Shown in pieces: positions 5,296-6,801 of a stretch of DNA of 6,801 nt. Position 1 is the first letter of the stretch. Each line of letters opens with the position of its first letter. The DNA comes from Chloroflexota bacterium. GTDB taxonomy: Bacteria; Chloroflexota; Dormibacteria; CF-121. The notes below the pieces were generated by a model. That model was not told the DNA's origin and searched no databases. It was given only the letters and a program-made list of their open reading frames with translations. Where the stretch lies: positions 1 to 6,801 of the forward strand of contig VBEQ01000242.1 in assembly GCA_005881235.1 (NCBI GenBank), written 5' to 3'. The translations under genes were made by a program, and so were the position numbers.

Positions 5296-6801
5296 TTCGC
5301 TGCCACCCGGATGACGCTCACGCGGAGATCGTTCCCCTCGATCTGTAAGGTTTCTGTCGAGGCCCCACTCGGTGCCGCACCTCGCGCGACGGCCACCGCC
5401 AGTGTTTCCGTCGCGATGTAGTCTCGCCAGCGTTCGAGGGCCTCGGCCAACACCCCGTCCCCCTCGTAAAAGAGGCGGATGCGGTCCTCGACGGCAAAGC
5501 CGGATTGCTTGCGCAATTCCTGGATCTTGCGGACCAGGTCGCGGGCCAGCCCTTCGAGCCTCAGCTCCTGGCTGATCTCGGTGTCGAGGGTGAGCCCACC
5601 GCCGTCGCCCTGGTATTGCGCCGTCTTGATGTTCAGCTCTTCGAGCAGGATCCCCTCGAGCCCGGGGTCGAGCGGCCGCTCGGCGATGGTCACGGCGCGC
5701 AGCGGCTGGCGCACCTTGATGCCGGCGGTGTTGCGAGCGGCGAGCCCGGTCGCGACCAGCCGCCGGACGACGGACATCTGCTGGCGGAGCTCGTCATCCC
5801 GCCATTCCGTGCCGGCCACCGGCCAGTCGCAGAGATGGACGCTCTCCGGCTGGCCCTGCCGACCGGCGGCCAGGTTTTGATAGATGGTCTCGGCGACAAA
5901 AGGCATGAAGGGCGCGAGCAGCTGCGCCAGGCTAACCAGCACCCGGTAGAGCGTCTGGTAGGCACTCCGCTTGTCGGCGTCGGATTCCGACTTCCAAAAG
6001 CGGCGGCGGGAGCGGCGCACGTACCAGGTGGAGAGATCCAGTACGAAGGCTTCCAGGCGGCGCGCTGCCGTCGGCGGGTCGTACGCCTCCATCGCCTTCT
6101 CGACATCGGCGATCGTCACGGCCAGTTCCGCGAGTAGCCAGCGGTCGAGCTGCGCTCGCTCGCGCACCGGAACCGCCGCGCCGGCGGGGTCGAAGCCGTC
6201 GAGCCTGGCGTAGTTGGCGAAAAAGCCGTACGTGTTCCAGAGAATGAGCAGGAAGCGGCGGACGACATCCTGGACCGCGGCGAGATCGAAGCGATAGTCG
6301 TTGCCGATGGCGACCGCCGAGAAGAAATACCAGCGGGTCGCGTCCGCGCCGAACTTGGACATGACCTCCATCGGGTCAACCGAGTTCTTCAGCGATTTGC
6401 TCATCTTGCGGCCCTGCTTGTCCAGCACCGTGCCGTTGACGATCACGTTCTTGAAGGACGGCTGCTTGAACAACATGGTGCCGATGGCCAGCAGGCTGAA
6501 GAACCAGCCGCGCGTCTGGTCGACGCCTTCCGCGATGAAATCCGCGGGAAACCGCGCTTTGAAGAGCTCCTCGTTCTCGAACGGGTAGTGATACTGCGCG
6601 ACCGGCATCGAGCCGGAGTCGAACCAGACATCGATCAGGTCGGTGACCCGGCGCATCACCCCGCCGCACTTTGCGCAGGGGAGGGTCACGCGGTCGATGT
6701 AGGGCCGGTGCAGATCGTCCTTCAGCGTCAGGCCCAGTTCCGCCACCGAGCCCACGCAGCGCCGCTCGTCGCACTGCTCGCAGACCCAGATGGGCAGCGG
6801 C
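5292..6801 (-). CDS. ileS: Isoleucyl-tRNA synthetase, C-terminal part (5' end beyond right edge)
   Basis: IleRS attaches isoleucine to tRNA(Ile) in the cytoplasm, a class I synthetase with an editing domain. The last 502 codons are visible; the reading frame stays open to the right edge and begins PLPIWVCEQC. From there come a zinc-binding-like set of cysteines (CEQCDERRC, then CAKC), the core segment VWFDSGSMPVAQ, TRGWFFSLL, and the KMSKS signature at 6393-6407 in the context GRKMSKSLKNSVDPME. The anticodon-binding helical domain follows (DRWLLAEL, STWYVRRSRRRFW, LAPFMPFVAETIYQNL), then IKVRQPL and a C-terminal domain ending DLRVSVIRVAAN. There is no C-terminal CxxC zinc finger of the E. coli type. 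This layout fits the eukaryote-like type 2 IleRS. The HIGH motif and most of the editing domain lie outside the window. The stop overlaps the proposed lspA CTG start. Confidence 0.96.
   Translation of the reverse strand, partial: PLPIWVCEQCDERRCVGSVAELGLTLKDDLHRPYIDRVTLPCAKCGGVMRRVTDLIDVWFDSGSMPVAQYHYPFENEELFKARFPADFIAEGVDQTRGWFFSLLAIGTMLFKQPSFKNVIVNGTVLDKQGRKMSKSLKNSVDPMEVMSKFGADATRWYFFSAVAIGNDYRFDLAAVQDVVRRFLLILWNTYGFFANYARLDGFDPAGAAVPVRERAQLDRWLLAELAVTIADVEKAMEAYDPPTAARRLEAFVLDLSTWYVRRSRRRFWKSESDADKRSAYQTLYRVLVSLAQLLAPFMPFVAETIYQNLAAGRQGQPESVHLCDWPVAGTEWRDDELRQQMSVVRRLVATGLAARNTAGIKVRQPLRAVTIAERPLDPGLEGILLEELNIKTAQYQGDGGGLTLDTEISQELRLEGLARDLVRKIQELRKQSGFAVEDRIRLFYEGDGVLAEALERWRDYIATETLAVAVARGAAPSGASTETLQIEGNDLRVSVIRVAAN
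5303..5308 (-). promoter_or_regulatory. Probable Shine-Dalgarno sequence for lspA
   Basis: On the minus strand this reads GGGTGG, inside the last codons of ileS and seven bases before the CTG at 5295-5293. The spacing suits a start at that CTG. The alternative GTG at 5262 has GGGG directly against it and no properly spaced purine-rich site, so this motif helps decide the start. In GC-rich DNA such a short match can arise by chance. Confidence 0.4.

Noticed and set aside
5505..6137. A 210-codon plus-strand open frame antisense to ileS
   Set aside because: No domain or start signal was recognised, and the minus-strand frame is clearly IleRS throughout.
1..6801. Mobile element, CRISPR array, defence or biosynthetic system
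   Set aside because: No repeats, integrase or transposase motifs, atypical composition blocks or unexplained gaps over ten bases were found; every stretch is taken up by housekeeping genes.

Overview
The window is a compact, GC-rich (about two thirds G+C by eye, not counted) bacterial chromosomal segment. All seven supported genes lie on the minus strand, so transcription runs from the right edge to the left. In that order they are: ileS (3' part only), lspA, rluD, gmk, coaBC, priA and the first 36 codons of def. Every junction is an overlap or a gap of 10 bases or fewer. There is no room for an internal terminator, no tRNA or rRNA gene, and no repeat, mobile element or CRISPR array that I can see. 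This is housekeeping DNA rather than an accessory island, and I found no undescribed multi-gene system in it.

Layout: 5292-6801 is the C-terminal half of a eukaryote-like (type 2) isoleucyl-tRNA synthetase. 4822-5295 is lipoprotein signal peptidase, whose start is probably a CTG missed by standard start rules. 3914-4825 is an RluD-type 23S rRNA pseudouridine synthase with a TTG start. 3322-3909 is guanylate kinase. 2123-3325 is the bifunctional coenzyme A enzyme CoaBC. 121-2148 is the primosomal helicase PriA. 1-110 is the N-terminus of peptide deformylase.

The block joins two neighbourhoods that are each common in bacteria: ileS-lspA-rluD (tRNA charging, lipoprotein maturation, rRNA modification) and gmk-(rpoZ)-coaBC-priA-def (nucleotide and CoA supply, replication restart, start of N-terminal protein processing). 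The omega-subunit gene rpoZ, often found between gmk and coaBC, is absent here. The likely logic is co-expression of growth-linked functions with translational coupling at the stop/start overlaps, not a shared pathway.

The type 2 IleS, high GC, gene order and protein style suggest a Terrabacteria-type lineage, such as Chloroflexota, Dormibacterota or a relative of Actinomycetota. That placement is an inference of low confidence.

The points most worth a second look are three. The CoaC half of CoaBC lacks the Asn and Cys known to be catalytic in E. coli Dfp. The PriA Walker B box reads DEEE instead of DEEH. The lspA N-terminus only makes a full first membrane helix if a CTG codon overlapping the ileS stop is the start.
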